A stretch of DNA of 64,000 bases from Posidonia oceanica (GCA_037176725.1 JAZBRS010000026.1:106499501-106563500); one strand, 5' to 3'; numbered from the stretch's first letter, positions 1-12,360 are shown. The notes: generated from the sequence alone by a model not told the origin. Made by a program: numbers and translations.

Positions 1-1874
1 AGCAACGAAACCTTACACGCCCTCCTTTTGGTACATTAAATCAAATCTTTAAATAATAATAATAGCAAGTTGTTGGAAAAATCCTAATGCATGTTCCTTC
101 ACATCATAAAGGGGTAGTTATTTGGATTTTTCAAAGGCTCGTAGTCGTCAGGAACATTATATTTCGCATGCAACCACGAAGAACACACATAACTTCGGTC
201 ATAACGTGCACCCACGTCACTGGTGTGTGGAATCTCTTGGCGTTTGAATGTTGAAATTGATTTTTTAAAACTAAATTATTATTCACAGTACATTTTTCCT
301 TTTCGTAAATTAACATTTTTCCATTGTTTATTTTTTTAAATGTTGAAACATTGAAATCATTGATGGATGCTGCTCTGGAAAATACTGAGATTTAAATTGT
401 CTGTTTGAATGCTATGGCTATGTTTATTCCAGAATTTTGACATTTAGTTTGGATTACAGTGGTCTTCTAGAATTATTGTAAAACTATTAACTTCCATTTA
501 CTCGGAGAGAAAGAAGATATGTATTTTGCATACATCATACTTAGCGGTAGCACTCATAGTCAAATATTATCTAATATCAATGCTTTACCATTTGCTTAAA
601 AAATACATCGAAATCATTGGATTTTGTAATCCAACCATTTGTGTTTCTCATCATATCATTGCGTATCAGCATACGATCATGAGTGAAACCACGCTTTAAA
701 AGGGTCGAACTTATACAGCAACGAAACCTTACACGCCCTCCTTTTGGTACATTAAATCAAATCTTTAAATAATAATAATAGCAAGTTGTTGGAAAAATCC
801 TAATGCATGTTCCTTCACATCATAAAGGGGTAGTTATTTGGATTTTTCAAAGGCTCGTAGTCGTCAGGAACATTATATTTCGCATGCAACCATGAAGAAC
901 ACACATAACTTCGGTCATAACGTGCACCCACGTCACTGGTGTGTGGAATCTCTTGGCATTTGAATGTTGAAATTGATTTTTTAAAACTAAATTATTATTC
1001 ACAGTACATTTTTCCTTTTCGTAAATTAACATTTTTCCGTTGTTTATTTTTTTAAATGTTGAAACATTGAAATCATTGATGGATGCTGCTCTGGAAAATA
1101 CTGAGATTTAAATTGTCTGTTTGAATGCTATGGCTATGTTTATTCCAGAATTTTGACATTTAGTTTGGATTACAGTGGTCTTCTAGAATTATTGTAAAAC
1201 TATTAACTTCCATTTACTCGGAGAGAAAGAAGATATGTATTTTGCATACATCATACTTAGCGGTAGCACTCATAGTCAAATATTATCTAATATCAATGCT
1301 TTACCATTTGCTTAAAAAATACATCGAAATCATTGGATTTTGTGATCCAACCATTTGTGTTTCTCATCATATCATTGCGTTACAAGAAAAAAATCAGCAT
1401 ACGATTAGGAGTGAAACCACACTTTAAAATGGCTGAACTTATACAGCAACGAAACCTTACATGCCCTCCTTTCGGTGCATTAAATCAAATCTTTAAATAA
1501 TAATAATAGCAAGTTGTTGGAAAATGCTAAGATTTAAATTGTCTGTTTGAATGCTATGACTATGTTTATTCCAGAATTTTGACATTTAGTTTGGATTACA
1601 GTGGTCTTTTGGAATTTTTGTAAAACTATTAACTTCCATTTACTCTGAGAGAAAGAACATATATATTTTGCATACATCATACTTAACAGTGGCACTCATA
1701 GTCAAATATTATTTAATATCAATGCTTTACCATTTGCTTAAAAAAAGCATCAAAATCATTGGATTTTGTAATCCAACCATTTGTGTTTCTCATCGTATCA
1801 TTGCGTTACAAGAAAAATGTCAGCATACGATCAGGAGTGAAACCACACTTTAAAAGGGTCGAACTTATACAGCA
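1..1874. repeat. Tandem array, three copies of a ~716-bp unit
   Basis: Each unit opens with AGCAACGAAACCTTACA, at 1, 717 and 1445. Copies 1 and 2 are almost identical; copy 2 is 12 bp longer through a small insertion near 1381 (TTACAAGAAAAA type). Copy 3 (1445-1874) lacks about 300 bp of the middle. The deletion joins two places that share TGGAAAAT (near 74 and 376 of copy 1), so it looks like a microhomology deletion. The short open frames in each unit simply repeat with the unit and have no recognisable domain. The array probably continues to the left of the window. I do not recognise the family. Confidence 0.9.
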
Positions 1875-4358
1875 TATAATTTAATTTGTAACAGCTATAT
1901 AATATTTGTAAACTTTTCCATTCTTGAGAAGGTCATGATAAAATACATTTGGGAAACAAACAAAATATCAAAATTTTCAATTAAACTTTAACATTATTAA
2001 GAATACCTTAAGAAGCAGTGGTGAAGCTAGGATTTCGAATTAATGCGGGCTACTAATAAATATAATACTTTTATAAAAATTCCAAACAAGCATAATATAG
2101 TTTTGAAAAACTCTATTATTTATGGAATCGATCCTTTCCAACATTTTTAATACTATTGTATTTCGCACACTTGCAGTTTATTACTGAGATATTAATTTCA
2201 CATCATGCAATTGGTATAACCTTCAATCTTTCACATGAACAATATAGATAGGAGTACACCAACGGATCAACCAATCCTTGACACCATGTTAAATTAAATG
2301 AGTTTTATTCATTAAAACTCAAGTTCTTAGGTGAGAGTTATCTTTCATTTAGACGATATATATGATTATATTTTCAACAAATCATGATCATGGAAAAAAT
2401 CATCTTAAATTCTATTACATGTTCTAACCAAAACGCTAATAGCGAAAACCCAACAAAGGACATGGGATATTTCCAATTTCCATTTTACAAGCAACTAGGT
2501 TTAACATACGTCTCAACTTCTCTCATTCAATTATATTCCTATTTTTCATGTGAAGCATTTCACACCAGTCACCTTGTCCACAGATGCATTTAAGAAAAAT
2601 AAAAACAAATTAAAAAAAGAGAAGAAGAAGAACAACCACTTAAACACAAAACAATATAAAAAAGATTCCCAACTCAGATTCAAAGTCTAATAACTTTTGA
2701 TCTTACCAGTGTAGTGTATAGAGGAGGAAGAGTAACTGCCAGGAGGAGGAGGAGGAGGTTATGCGGAGATGAGCGATGGCGGTACAATGAAAGGGAGAGA
2801 CAAGAATGTTGGGTGAGAGGGAGAGACGAGAGGAGGAGGGGAGGAGAGGAGAGGAGAGGAGGGAGGCTGCGTTGTGGTTTTGGGGCAAATTTCAAAACAA
2901 TTCAATACTTTGTGATATTTTTGCACAAGTCTAGTGAAATCTAAGATCCCATCTGCCTCGACTTGACTTCGCTCCTAGTAAGAAGGACATACGGTTAGGA
3001 GTATCATTTCCGTGTAACGTATGACTGAGCACGTTGCACACATCTCATTTTCCTGGTACGAAAAATCACTTAATCGGATCGATCAAGATCCGAATCCATT
3101 CATCTACACACACGTTGATAAGTTGGTAACTCAAACCATTCACTCTCTGCGTACGTCCGGACAAGGAGTGAAGTAAAGCACCGTCCACCTCGTGATTCTC
3201 ATTAAATAGAAAAAAGAAGAAGAAGAGAGAGGATATATTTTTTAAGTTCTCCGTCCCAACAAAAATGGAAAAAGAAAACGGTGGATGAACCGCAAGCACC
3301 GGTTCCGCCGATAACTCTCGGTCAATCCCTCGGCGCGCCGACCGGTTCAATCGGCACAGGGTAGAAATGAAGAAGCTAATTTTAGCTCAACACCTGATTT
3401 GTTTGCATGCAACTCCTTGTTCCATTTTTTTATCATGAAAAGCTTGATTGATGATTTTATGCGAGGGCCATTATAATAAACTACGGTGTTAAGCCCTCCA
3501 TCATCCTCGCATGCTTAAAGCCTCCTCACCAGTGGCATCACTTATGCAAAAAAATAGTTCTGCTAGAAGGAAGGTACTTCACACCCCAGCGAGGAACATG
3601 AGTTAAAAGGATGAACACTACACTACAAATTTACAAGAAAAATAATAAATAAGTCTGGTTTTAGACCAAAGAAATGAACATGTACAAAATCGAGTTTAAC
3701 AAAGTTGTTTGTGTAGTAATTGAGAGCGTGGTTACGCAGTCGATACTAGATGTATGCATATACAATCATTTTGTCTGTATACGAACTTTTTCGTATTTTT
3801 TTTATATCTAAAATATCAAAATGTTTACTTTAGTTGCATACTTTTCGAAGCTATATTGCTATTTAATAATGCATTCACAGCTGAAAATTGCTGAAACCTA
3901 GAACTTTTTGATGGAGGAGTCAAGATAATCGAAGTATATGTGATAACCTAATCGCATATACTTCATACTACAACAATGTAATCTGTCCAGTTAGAATATT
4001 TTCTAAAAACCAAAAAAAGAAAATCAGAAAGTAAGGTGTTACCTGCACACACACACACAGCCCACATTGGACAGCAACAACTAACAAAAACGCAAATACA
4101 AACACAAGTTTATCTCCGAGTTTCACGTAGACAGCTAAGCTCGACCTGGTATTCAAAAGGACCTATTTACAAAGCAAAAAAAAATAAAAATAAATAATAA
4201 TAAACAAATTCCAAAATAGTAAAAAAGGAAACAGAGAGAAAAGCAGTAAACATGCAGAAACCTGCTAAATTTCGCCGTTCCCTCTGTTCTTCCACTGCCA
4301 CCGCGTTCACGCGTTTTTCTGTGGGTCCCCCTCGTGTTCTTCCCTCCTCCCTCCTCCC
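1875..4358. other. Intergenic stretch, no gene supported
   Basis: AT-rich sequence with a purine-rich tract of GGA/GAGAGG repeats at about 2735-2880 and a short CA repeat at 4046-4059. The open frames over the purine tract are low-complexity and open on both strands, so I do not take them as genes. The last few hundred bases precede a TATA box and probably contain the epimerase promoter, but I see no other recognisable site. Confidence 0.6.
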
Positions 4359-4367
4359 TATAAATAA
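4359..4367 (+). promoter_or_regulatory. TATA box of the epimerase gene
   Basis: TATAAATAA lies about 130 bp before the start codon at 4497. A start of transcription about 30 bp downstream would give a leader of roughly 105 bases. The leader is C-rich with CT stretches, which is common in plant 5' leaders. The box is seen; its use is inferred. Confidence 0.65.
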
Positions 4368-4496
4368 CACCGCCACCACTCCACCCCTTCCTTAGCAGGA
4401 ATCCACCCCTGCCCCTTCCATCATCCCCTCCAAGAACAAAATCCAACCCAGATCTGAAAAATCTCCCGAGAAAAAGAACAAATCCAAGTACCAACA

Positions 4497-5962
4497 ATGA
4501 GGGCTCTCGAGGACGAGCTGTTCCCGTCGACGCCGGGGAAGGTCAAAATCGACCGCTCCCACGCCATCAACCGCCAGTTCCACCGCTGCTTCGCCTCCAC
4601 CTCCACCATGTTCCTCTGGGCCCTCTTCCTCGTCGCCCTCACCGCCTCCTACCTCTCGTTCCAGTCCTTCGTCGACTCCGGCTCCCGCTACTTCTCGGCC
4701 TCCTGGGGCGGCATCCAGTGGGAGAAGCAGGTCCACTCCTCCGCCATCGTCCGCCGCGACTCCGGCTTCTCCGTCCTCGTCACCGGCGCCGCCGGATTCG
4801 TCGGGACCCACGTCTCCCTCGCGCTCAGGAAGCGCGGGGACGGCGTCGTCGGGATCGACAACTTCAACTCCTACTACGACCCCTCGCTCAAGAAGTCCCG
4901 CAGGGCCATGCTCGCGTCGCACCGGGTGTTCGTCGTCGAGGGCGACGTCAACGACGCCCGCTTGCTCGCCAAGCTCTTCGACGTCGTGCCATTCACCCAC
5001 GTCATGCACCTTGCCGCGCAGGCCGGCGTGAGGTACGCCATGGAGAATCCTTCTTCCTACGTCCACAGCAACATCGCCGGCTTGGTCACGCTGCTCGAGG
5101 CCTGCAAGAACGCCAACCCTCAGCCCGCCATCGTCTGGGCTTCCTCGAGCTCCGTCTACGGCCTCAACGACAAGGTAGTAAAGAAAGAAAACTCTACCTC
5201 CAATGTCCACATCACAACTACACACAATTGGAAGAATATGACATTGTTCTAAAGTTGGTCATGCATTTTGTTCAATTTTGTTGAAGACGAAGAGCACATT
5301 GGTTACATATGATCATTGTTTGGTTTCTGAATATATAGGTGCCGTTCTCGGAGTCGGACCAGACCGACCGACCGGCGAGCCTTTACGCAGCGACGAAGAA
5401 GGCCGGAGAAGAGATAACCCACGCGTACAACCACATCTACGGGCTCTCCGTCACCGGGCTCCGCTTCTTCACCGTCTACGGCCCGTGGGGCAGACCGGAC
5501 ATGGCGTACTTCTCCTTCACCCGCAACATCCTCCAGGGGAAGCCCATCACCGTGTACCGGGGCAAGGACCGGGTGGACCTGGCGAGGGACTTCACCTACA
5601 TCGACGACATCGTGAAGGGCTGCCTCGGAGCGCTGGACACGGCGGGGAGGAGCACCGGGAGAGGCGGGAAGAAGCGGGGGCCGGCGCCGTACAGGATCTT
5701 CAACCTGGGCAACACGCAGCCGGTGACGGTGCCGACGCTGGTGGCGATACTGGAGAGGCAGCTGAAGACGAAGGCGAAGAAGAACTGGGTGGAGATGCCC
5801 GGGAACGGGGACGTGCCGTTCACCCACGCTAACATCACCGCCGCCACGACGGAGTTCAGGTACAAGCCCACCACCGATTTGCAGACCGGGTTGAGGAAGT
5901 TCGTGAAGTGGTATCTTGGGTACTATGGGTACAATTCCAAGAGTGGGAGGAGGAATCTCTGA
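4497..5962 (+). CDS. GAE: UDP-glucuronate 4-epimerase (GAE), two exons
   Basis: Predicted to interconvert UDP-glucuronate and UDP-galacturonate, the activated sugar for pectin. Family members are type II membrane proteins of the Golgi. Exons 4497-5174 and 5339-5962 join in phase 0 to give 433 residues, close to the usual family length. A short basic N-terminus is followed by one membrane segment at about residues 34-58. The NAD-binding motif TGAAGFVG is at 96-103, the SSSSVYG strand at 216-222 and the catalytic YAATK (Y242, K246) of short-chain dehydrogenases follows. The FFTVYGPWGRPDMA stretch near 269-282 is typical of this family. The ATG at 4497 is the first after the TATA box and starts the conserved cytosolic tail. 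No frameshift or stop is seen. It is the only intact gene in the window. Confidence 0.95.
5175..5338 (+). other. Intron of the GAE gene (164 bp)
   Basis: AAG|GTAGTA at the donor and TATATAG|GTG at the acceptor. The intron is AT-rich between GC-rich exons. Removing it joins ...YGLNDK to VPFSESD..., which is continuous in this family. Reading through it would stop after 25 further codons and lose the catalytic Tyr-Lys pair. Confidence 0.93.
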
Positions 5963-6855
5963 ATGTGATGATGATGTCAAAATCTTCTTCTCACGTTCCA
6001 TGATCTCCTCTTTCTTTTTAGATTAATAATTTTTTTCCTCTTTTACTTTTTCTTTTTTCTTTGTTGTTGAAACGATACAATTGAAGGATTTGTTTGTGAA
6101 GAAGGAGAAGAAGAATGTACCTTTTTGTGCTTTTTTTATATATTTCCTCTGTAAACAAAATAGAAGGGAAGGGAAGGAAGGAAGTGTGGAAATGAAACCA
6201 CTGGATTTGATACTTTTCCCTTTTTTTGTCCGCCTTTTTGTGCTCTTTTTTGCTATTGAGGACAACGGACAGCTAAGAAGGGAAGGGGAGGGGGGGGACG
6301 AACAGCTGGTATGTGATAAAATAAACGGCTGGGATCGGGCCCACTGTGATGGAGTTCGAATGGCAGCCGTCCGATCTCGATGGGCCCGTGGATCCAGCTG
6401 GATGAGACGTCGGTAGGATATCTGCCGCTGCTCTCGTCTGTCTTCTCTACTCCATTTGCTCGATCGCCGGAAAGTAATTGTTGTGAGCAGAAAGCTGTCA
6501 GAGAGAGCAGATTGGAAGTGCATATGGGTGCTGGGGTTAGGAACAGTGGCACGTTTGGACCTAACAACAGTACTTGTTTGGAGTTTTTGTTGGAAACAGT
6601 CGCGGAGGTATGTAAATACACAAATTCATTATATTGATTACCATATCGATTAAACTCATAACATAAAATCTAAAAAATGTCATGAACAATCAATACATAC
6701 ATCAGTAACAAAATAGAGAAAAATTTATCTACTCGAGTCTTCTTGAAAGACTTATTTTAGAAAAAACGACACACCTCAGTTGTCTGTTAATTCAAATAAC
6801 ATAACAGTCAACGTGAAAGTATTCTCTAATCGTCCATTCTCTCTCCTCATATAAG
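5963..6855. other. 3' flank of GAE and intergenic DNA
   Basis: T-rich sequence just after the stop codon is probably the 3' untranslated region; no clear poly(A) signal was picked out. Further on there is a purine-rich patch and no recognisable gene. Open frames here lack domains. Confidence 0.5.
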
Positions 6856-7240
6856 CGATTTGTTGAAACCAACGTGATTTCCACGTCGCACGTGAATCGT
6901 AATTAATTAAGATAAAATCTTGATAAGTTATTGTAATTTTACGTAAAAAGTACCAGGAGATCAGAGACCATTCCCTCAAGCTCGAAGCCCGTGTCCGACC
7001 CACGCACGCGCGTGTGGTCATCCATGTATTGTTGAAGCTTTTGTGAACAATTGTTCTAAAATTCTTAAGATATAACATTATCAAGTTTTTACTATTTACC
7101 AATGTAGGATTGAAGATCCACACTTATGTACAAAACTACCTACTAAAATATTCCTTCTTGGACTTACACATTTAGACTTATTACTAGACATTTAATTCTT
7201 ATCAACAAAAGTAAATGTAATGGACTTAACATAATCATTA
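6856..7240. repeat. LTR-like repeat, copy 1
   Basis: A ~385-bp sequence starting near TTGTTGAAACCAACGTG and containing TTTACCAATGTAGGATT, a motif style common in plant copia LTRs. It recurs in diverged form at 8584-9009 and, from its middle onward, at 17937-18257. No coding region of an element lies beside it. Exact ends were not fixed. Confidence 0.55.
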
Positions 7241-8290
7241 TTTAATCAAATATCATGAACTTCATTAAATACTTGATTAATTAAATGTTCAACAGTTTTC
7301 GGTAGGTGAAGCTGGTCTTGCTTTCCGTTCCAGGGTTGATTCCACCTTTATATGGGATTGTCATCGCACTGGATGATGTACTACTGGAGAATCTGGCTTC
7401 AAGTGGTTGGAGGAGGAAAGGTCTACCGGCCTGCTTGTGGCATTTGTGGTTGTTAACTTGGTCAGAGTGTTTGGTTGGTTTGTTTAATTTGTAGGCATTT
7501 AAAGTTGTTTCGGATCTTCGAATCTTCCATAGGATGCGTGATTCGGGCCAGATCTCCACAATAACATGCTGATCTCTCATGATTCAAAGTCACATAATTC
7601 CTGAGTTCACATCACTTCACTTATCTGATGATAAGAAAATGAAAGATACATATGAACAAGGTAATCTTAGATTAGATTGGTACCACAAATTTGACGAGGA
7701 TGTTAGGATTCAAGTGGAAAACGTTGTGACATCAAGTTATAGTCTCTCATGCTTAAAGAGAAAGTGTGATGGACTATATGTACAAGTCGGGATCGGTTGA
7801 CATCTTAGCTTTATGGAACTATCTGTTGGTAGTTCAGCTAAACAGTGGTTGTATTTACACGACTTTGGACCTAAATTCGAATCTTATGAGGAGCTAGCTT
7901 GGTGAATATTTATGGAGACCAACCTCAACTTACCATTCTCACAAAAAATGGAAAATCTTAGATTTATGGGCTGGTAGACCGTCGGATTCGAATTTAACAT
8001 TATGGGCTCATGGCAAAAATCAATCTCTGTAATTGATGTGTGAGTGCAACATGACAAGAACAGCAAGGCTAATTCTCTTACATAAGGTGCAATCTCATAG
8101 GGCATCTTGATTGTGGCTTCACCTGTTAAAAAAGAGTAAATTACATACGCATCCTGACTCTACAAATGAGGTTAAGATCCTCCATAACGTCCATATTTCT
8201 AATGGTTTTTCTATTACTGTCGTTTTTTAGACCAAATTACCATTTCTATCAATTTATAATCTCCTTAGGTCACTCCCTTCACCAAATGTT
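6920..8290. repeat. Near-identical duplication, copy 1 (1.37 kb)
   Basis: Matches 17936-19306 at a constant offset of 11016 bases, so there are no net indels over ~1.37 kb, and only scattered single-base differences. It contains the second half of the LTR-like repeat and unrecognised sequence. The shared open frames (for example 7579-7800) carry no domain I know. The match continues after a gap into the left end of a hAT transposon. Confidence 0.85.
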
Positions 8291-8351
8291 TGATCAATAG
8301 ATGATGGATTGTAATAGATTGATGGATTTTAATAGATTGAATCTACTAAAC

Positions 8352-8583
8352 TAAGGCTATCAATTTTAACCATCTATGCATTTCCTTACTCATTATCCAC
8401 CTTGTTTAAGAGAATATGGATAAGAAAAAACTATCCATTTATTTAATGAGTAGGATATAGGTATAAAAAATTATTCGCATATTTTAATAGATAGGATATA
8501 GATAATGCTTTACCCTACTCGCTTTACCTGTTTAAATTATAACATAATTTAAAGCCTAAATTATAAATTACCAGATTACCCAC
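8352..8583. mobile_element. Truncated left end of a hAT transposon
   Basis: Nearly the same sequence as the left end of the complete hAT at 20258, with the same preceding octamer TACTAAAC (8344-8351). It stops abruptly at 8583, where LTR-like sequence begins. The shared flank shows that the insertion was copied as part of the duplication rather than inserted twice. Confidence 0.8.
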
Positions 8584-9009
8584 GCGACTTGTTGGAACCA
8601 ACTCGATTTCAACGTCGCACGTGCTTTGACGACTAACAACGAGTAGATTGCAATTAATTAAGATAAGACCTTGATTAACCTTGATTAGCCATTGTAATTT
8701 TGTGCAAAAATTACCTAAAGACTGGAGACCATTCTCTCAAGCCCGAAGCCCGTGCCCAGCCCGGCCCGGCCCCCACACACGTGTGTGGTCATCCATGCCT
8801 TGTCCAAGTTCTTGTGAACAATTATTTTAGAACTCCTAGGATATAACCTCATCCAAGTTTTTACTATTTACCAATGTGGGATTAAAGACCTACACTCCTG
8901 TACAAAATTATTCTCCAAAATATTCCCTCTCTTGGATTTACACCTTTGGATTTATTACTAGACATTTAATCCTTATCAACAAAGACAATGTATTGGACTT
9001 AACATGAGC
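8584..9009. repeat. LTR-like repeat, copy 2 (diverged)
   Basis: Same orientation as copy 1 at 6856, with the same order of motifs: a TTGGAACCAAC-type start, a purine-rich middle, ACACGTGTGTGG, TTTACCAATGTGGGATT and a TGGACTTAACAT end. It is clearly more diverged than copies 1 and 3 are from each other. Confidence 0.55.
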
Positions 9010-9790
9010 TAGACTTGGAACGGGCCGGGCCGGGCCATTTTCTCATACGGGTAGGGCCGAGCCATTTCTTATGACCCCCCGGCCCGGCACGGTCCATGGC
9101 TCGTTGATGGGCTGGGCCACGGGCCTGACGTCGGGTCTGGCGGACTGGTCCATTTTTTAAAAAAAAATTAAAAAATTAATTATTATTAAATATTTAAATA
9201 TTTGATATATACATAAAAATTTGAAAAATACATAAGATATTCGATATTTTACATTTTTATATTTTCTTTTGTTTTACATCAATAAAAATTAATAATAAGT
9301 GGAGCCCGTTTCGGTTCTCGTTGAAGTTAATGCCGTATCTTCGTTTTTTGATTCCTTGTTTAAGCTCACCTCTTGAAGACGATCAACCGCATCATACCAG
9401 TCTTTTAAGCATACGGAGGCTTCCACAGACTTCTCCGATAATTTACATCTTTTATCACTTAAAACTCTTTTACCTGCAGAAAATGCAGACTTCGACGCCA
9501 CAGTTGACGCCGAAATCGTTAGCAAATTTTTAACCAATTTTGAAATTATAGGAAACCTAATTGCGGTACTAGACCACCACTTTAATATATCTAAGTTATC
9601 CAATTCTAATTCACTAAAAGAAACTCGCATTCTAAATAATTTTCTAACTCATTATTTGTAATTGATTTTACGTTTTTCTCTTTTTCTTATTTAATCTACT
9701 CCAAAACGAGCTACCACTACTACTAGTAGTATATGTTCCTACAAAACTAGATGTGTGAGCACTAGAACTACTACCTTCACTTTAATTGTT
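9010..9790 (-). pseudogene. hAT transposase 3' end, degraded, with terminal region
   Basis: On the minus strand 9630-9289 reads through the hAT C-terminal dimerisation domain: LKWWSS, RFPIISKL, then STVASKSAFSAGKRVL and VCLKDWYD. Family members have ASESAFS here. Upstream (9640-9780) the frame shows the usual Ser-rich segment before this domain, but stops interrupt it. On the left, 9010-9136 holds repeated GGGCCGGGCC, typical of the terminal part of Ac-like hAT elements, beginning TAGACTTGGAACGGGCC. The N-terminal two thirds are missing. Confidence 0.8.
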
Positions 9791-10724
9791 AACATATTAT
9801 AAAATTAATTTTATTTGAAAATTACATCTGTATACATTCTGGGCATTGCATACCTTTCTTTTTTAGCATTTCTGCAGTATGCAAAATCAACATGCATTTA
9901 TAGCAGCATTAGTCAAAAAGAAAAAAAAATCAATCAAAATCAATCATACTCATTCATGATATACAAAAAATCCTCATTCATGATAATCATGCCTGATGAC
10001 AAAAATCAGAATAGCAAGCCTGCTTGGAATGAGTTTGTTCCTCCTCAGTTGACACTACCTAGATGTCCTAGCAAGTGAGGGAGCCACCATCCAATAAAGA
10101 ACAGAGCGAAATGTCCAAACTCCTCATAGGACCTATACCTCCAGAGGGAGAGAAAATGATAGGCCAAGAGTGAGACTGAAAGCAAAAGAAAAAGGGAAAA
10201 GAAAAAAAAAAGAGCAAAAGAAAAAAAAGGTAATCAAACAAAAAAAATAAATCAATAAAAGGACATAAAAATAAATAAAAGGAAGACAGAAGTTGAAGAT
10301 AGAAATTAGCCCTAGAGATAGAGGTGAGCAGTATAGCTCTATCCCTACGACTTATCTTGGAGAGGAGTAGGAGTATATGCTTGAAAAGCCCACAAATCCA
10401 ACAGGGACAAGCCACCCCTATCTTGCAGTAGCTCCTCAGTACCAGATTAGGCATTTTTTTTTCCTCCAAGCCAGGGATAGAGTAAACCTGCAAACCTATG
10501 AGGGAGTAAAAAGATGAAAATGAGAAATAAAAGAATAGGTGTAGGTCTTAGAGAGTTTGGCATGGAGCTCTGTTTCTCACCACACCACCAGACACACCAC
10601 CCTCTGAGACACCGTCTATTCGAAAGAGCCACCTATAGTCTAGGAGTCCAGGTAGAGTCTTGTGAGTTGAGGATTACTCTTTCCTATATAGCAGGCATTC
10701 CTAGCATTCCAAATGCTAAGGGCA

Positions 10725-10990
10725 ACAAAAATCTGCATAAATCATGCACTTACAAACAAAAATTAGCATAAATCATGCATCTATAAACAAAAATTTGCAT
10801 AAATCATGCATAAAAACAAAATTTGCATATGTCATGCATTTACAAACAAAAATTGCATAAGTCATGCATCTACAAACAATAAAATTGCATAAATCATGAA
10901 TCTTCAACAGATGTTGCATAAATCATGCATATTCAACACAATAAATTAATCATGCATTAAATTTTGCATAAATCTTGCATGCATCAATCA
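10725..10990. repeat. Tandem repeat of ~34 bp around GCATAAATCATGCAT
   Basis: About seven to eight imperfect units, each with TGCATAAATCATGCATCT followed by an A-rich ACAAACAAAAA spacer. Unit length varies between about 30 and 37 bp. AT-rich and non-coding. Confidence 0.8.
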
Positions 10991-11339
10991 CTTCTTTACT
11001 CTCCTTCTCGACTTTGCAAGGCATCGAGCAGTTCTCAGCCGGGAGGCAGGCCAGCTGCTTTCTGGATTAACTAGTTGGGACAGTACTTCCACCAGGGGCA
11101 TCTCTCCTTGGTCTTATCTTATACACCGGGCTGGTACCCCTAACTGCTCGTTTGACATCCGTCATATTGTCTAACTTTCCGACAGACGAGCTTGATAACT
11201 TGTCGTCACTCCACTTGACTGATAGACTCGCAGGTCTGTCACATTTTCTTGATACCAGGGGCATCAGTGTCGTCCATTGGTATCGTCTTACCCTGTGCAT
11301 CGGATCGACACCCTTAACTGTCAATGGATTTTGGTATTC

Positions 11340-11765
11340 CCGTTATCATTCCTTTTGCGGTCGATAAGTCCGAAACTTATCTATCCTCTTTTGCGGTTGA
11401 TAAGTCCGAAACTTATCTACCCTCTTTTCCGGCCGAAAACTTATCTATCCCTTTTGCGGTCGATAAGTCCGAAACTTATTATATCATTTCTTTTCCAGTC
11501 GATAAGTCTGAAACTTATCATATCATTTCTTTTGCGGTCGATAAGTTTGAAGTTTATCTATTTCGGTCGATAAGTCCGAAACTTATCTATCTCTTTTTCC
11601 GACCGGTAAGTCCGAAACTTATCTATCTCCTTTTCTGGCTGATGAGTCCAAAACTTAACTATTTCAGTTGATAAGTCCAAAACTTATCTATTTCGGTTGA
11701 TGAGTCCGAAACTTATCACATCATTCCTTTCCAGCTGATAAGTCCGAAATTTATCGTATCATCCT
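11340..11765 (+). repeat. Array of ~35-bp hairpin units
   Basis: About twelve units containing GATAAGTCCGAAACTTATC, a 7-bp inverted repeat (GATAAGT/ACTTATC) around a CCGAA loop, separated by pyrimidine-rich CTATCCTCTTTTGCGGT spacers. Several variants keep pairing through G-T pairs. Related hairpins recur before the polypurine tract in the two other gypsy elements of the window. Confidence 0.85.
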
Positions 11766-12118
11766 TTTGCATAGCATGCTCGGTAGTTGCATCCTTATCC
11801 CGATCGCTTAGAGCAACAGAGCTCAGCGATCCACAACATCACATTATCCACATTAGCATTACATACACATGCATCGCTCGCGCACTTCTAGCGGACTTTA
11901 GCGCTTATGAGCACCAGCATGCCATCAGCATTGCAGGATCAGCATCAGCATTGCATCCTAGCATTTACATTAGCATTTGCATTGTGGCAACGAATCATGA
12001 TTTTTGGTGCATCCGCCGGATAAGTGACACACGCCAACAGCAGCACTGCTTCCCACCGACTACAGGCGTGGTGTCTTGTCAATCTTGAGCAGCGGTCTTG
12101 GTTCCCTCGACCTCGTTC

Positions 12119-12133
12119 AGGGAGGAGCATCTG
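12119..12133 (+). other. Polypurine tract of element A
   Basis: AGGGAGGAGCATCTG directly before the LTR start TGTAGACCTCG. The same arrangement (AGGGAGGGACATC, then TGTAGACACC) is at 55549-55561, and on the minus strand at 63401-63415. It fixes this element on the plus strand with its 3' LTR to the right. Confidence 0.7.
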
Positions 12134-12214
12134 TGTAGACCTCGATTTTGTAGTCCTTCGTCGGCGGTTTTCTCCGAGGAATGTGCTCGGTCGTGGCGAC
12201 CCCCATCTATTCAC

Positions 12215-12360
12215 TAAACCCGAACCCAAACCTAAGCCTTGTCCAAAATCCAAACCCAAACCTAAGCCTGGTCCAAAACCCAAGCCTAATCCCAAACCCA
12301 AGCCTTATCCCAAAACCAAACCTAAACATAAGCCTTATCCCAATTCAGGCCTAAGCCCAA
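12215..12360. repeat. CCCAAACCTAAGCC tandem repeat
   Basis: Roughly six units of ~24 bp with CCCAAACCTAAGCCTTGTCCAA themes. In one plus frame it reads Lys-Pro repeats and on the minus strand Gly-Leu repeats, which is what a purine/pyrimidine-biased repeat gives without being a gene. Confidence 0.75.

Larger units (their letters stand above)
9791..12133 (+). mobile_element. Gypsy element A, 3' non-coding internal region
   Basis: No gag or pol is present. The assignment rests on homology of its last ~130 bp (GATAAGTGACNCACGCC, a purine-rich tract, then the LTR start) with 55430-55561 and with the reverse strand of 63401-63540. Long non-coding sequence between pol and the 3' LTR is a known trait of the Tat/Ogre group of Ty3/gypsy elements; that placement is an inference. 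The left end is cut off near the hAT remnant. It contains two tandem arrays listed separately. Confidence 0.6.

Noticed and set aside
2680..2944. Small frames over a purine-rich tract
   Set aside because: Open on both strands through GGA/GAG repeats; no start context or homology.
4392..6001. Long frames antisense to the epimerase gene
   Set aside because: Shadows of a GC-rich coding region with C/G third positions; no homology and no start context.
7579..7800. Small conserved gene, since the same frame recurs at 18595-18816
   Set aside because: Recurrence is due to the whole 1.37-kb duplication; the frame has no domain.
10725..10990. CRISPR-like array (regular repeats with spacers)
   Set aside because: The units are imperfect, spacers are A-rich and not unique, and the DNA is from a plant.
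11340..11765. Possible hammerhead ribozymes, because some units read CTGATGAGTCC or TGATGAGTCCGAAAC
   Set aside because: The hammerhead core needs a stem II between the CUGAUGA and GAAA parts. Here it is absent, and most units have GATAAG instead of GATGAG. The simple hairpin explains the array better.
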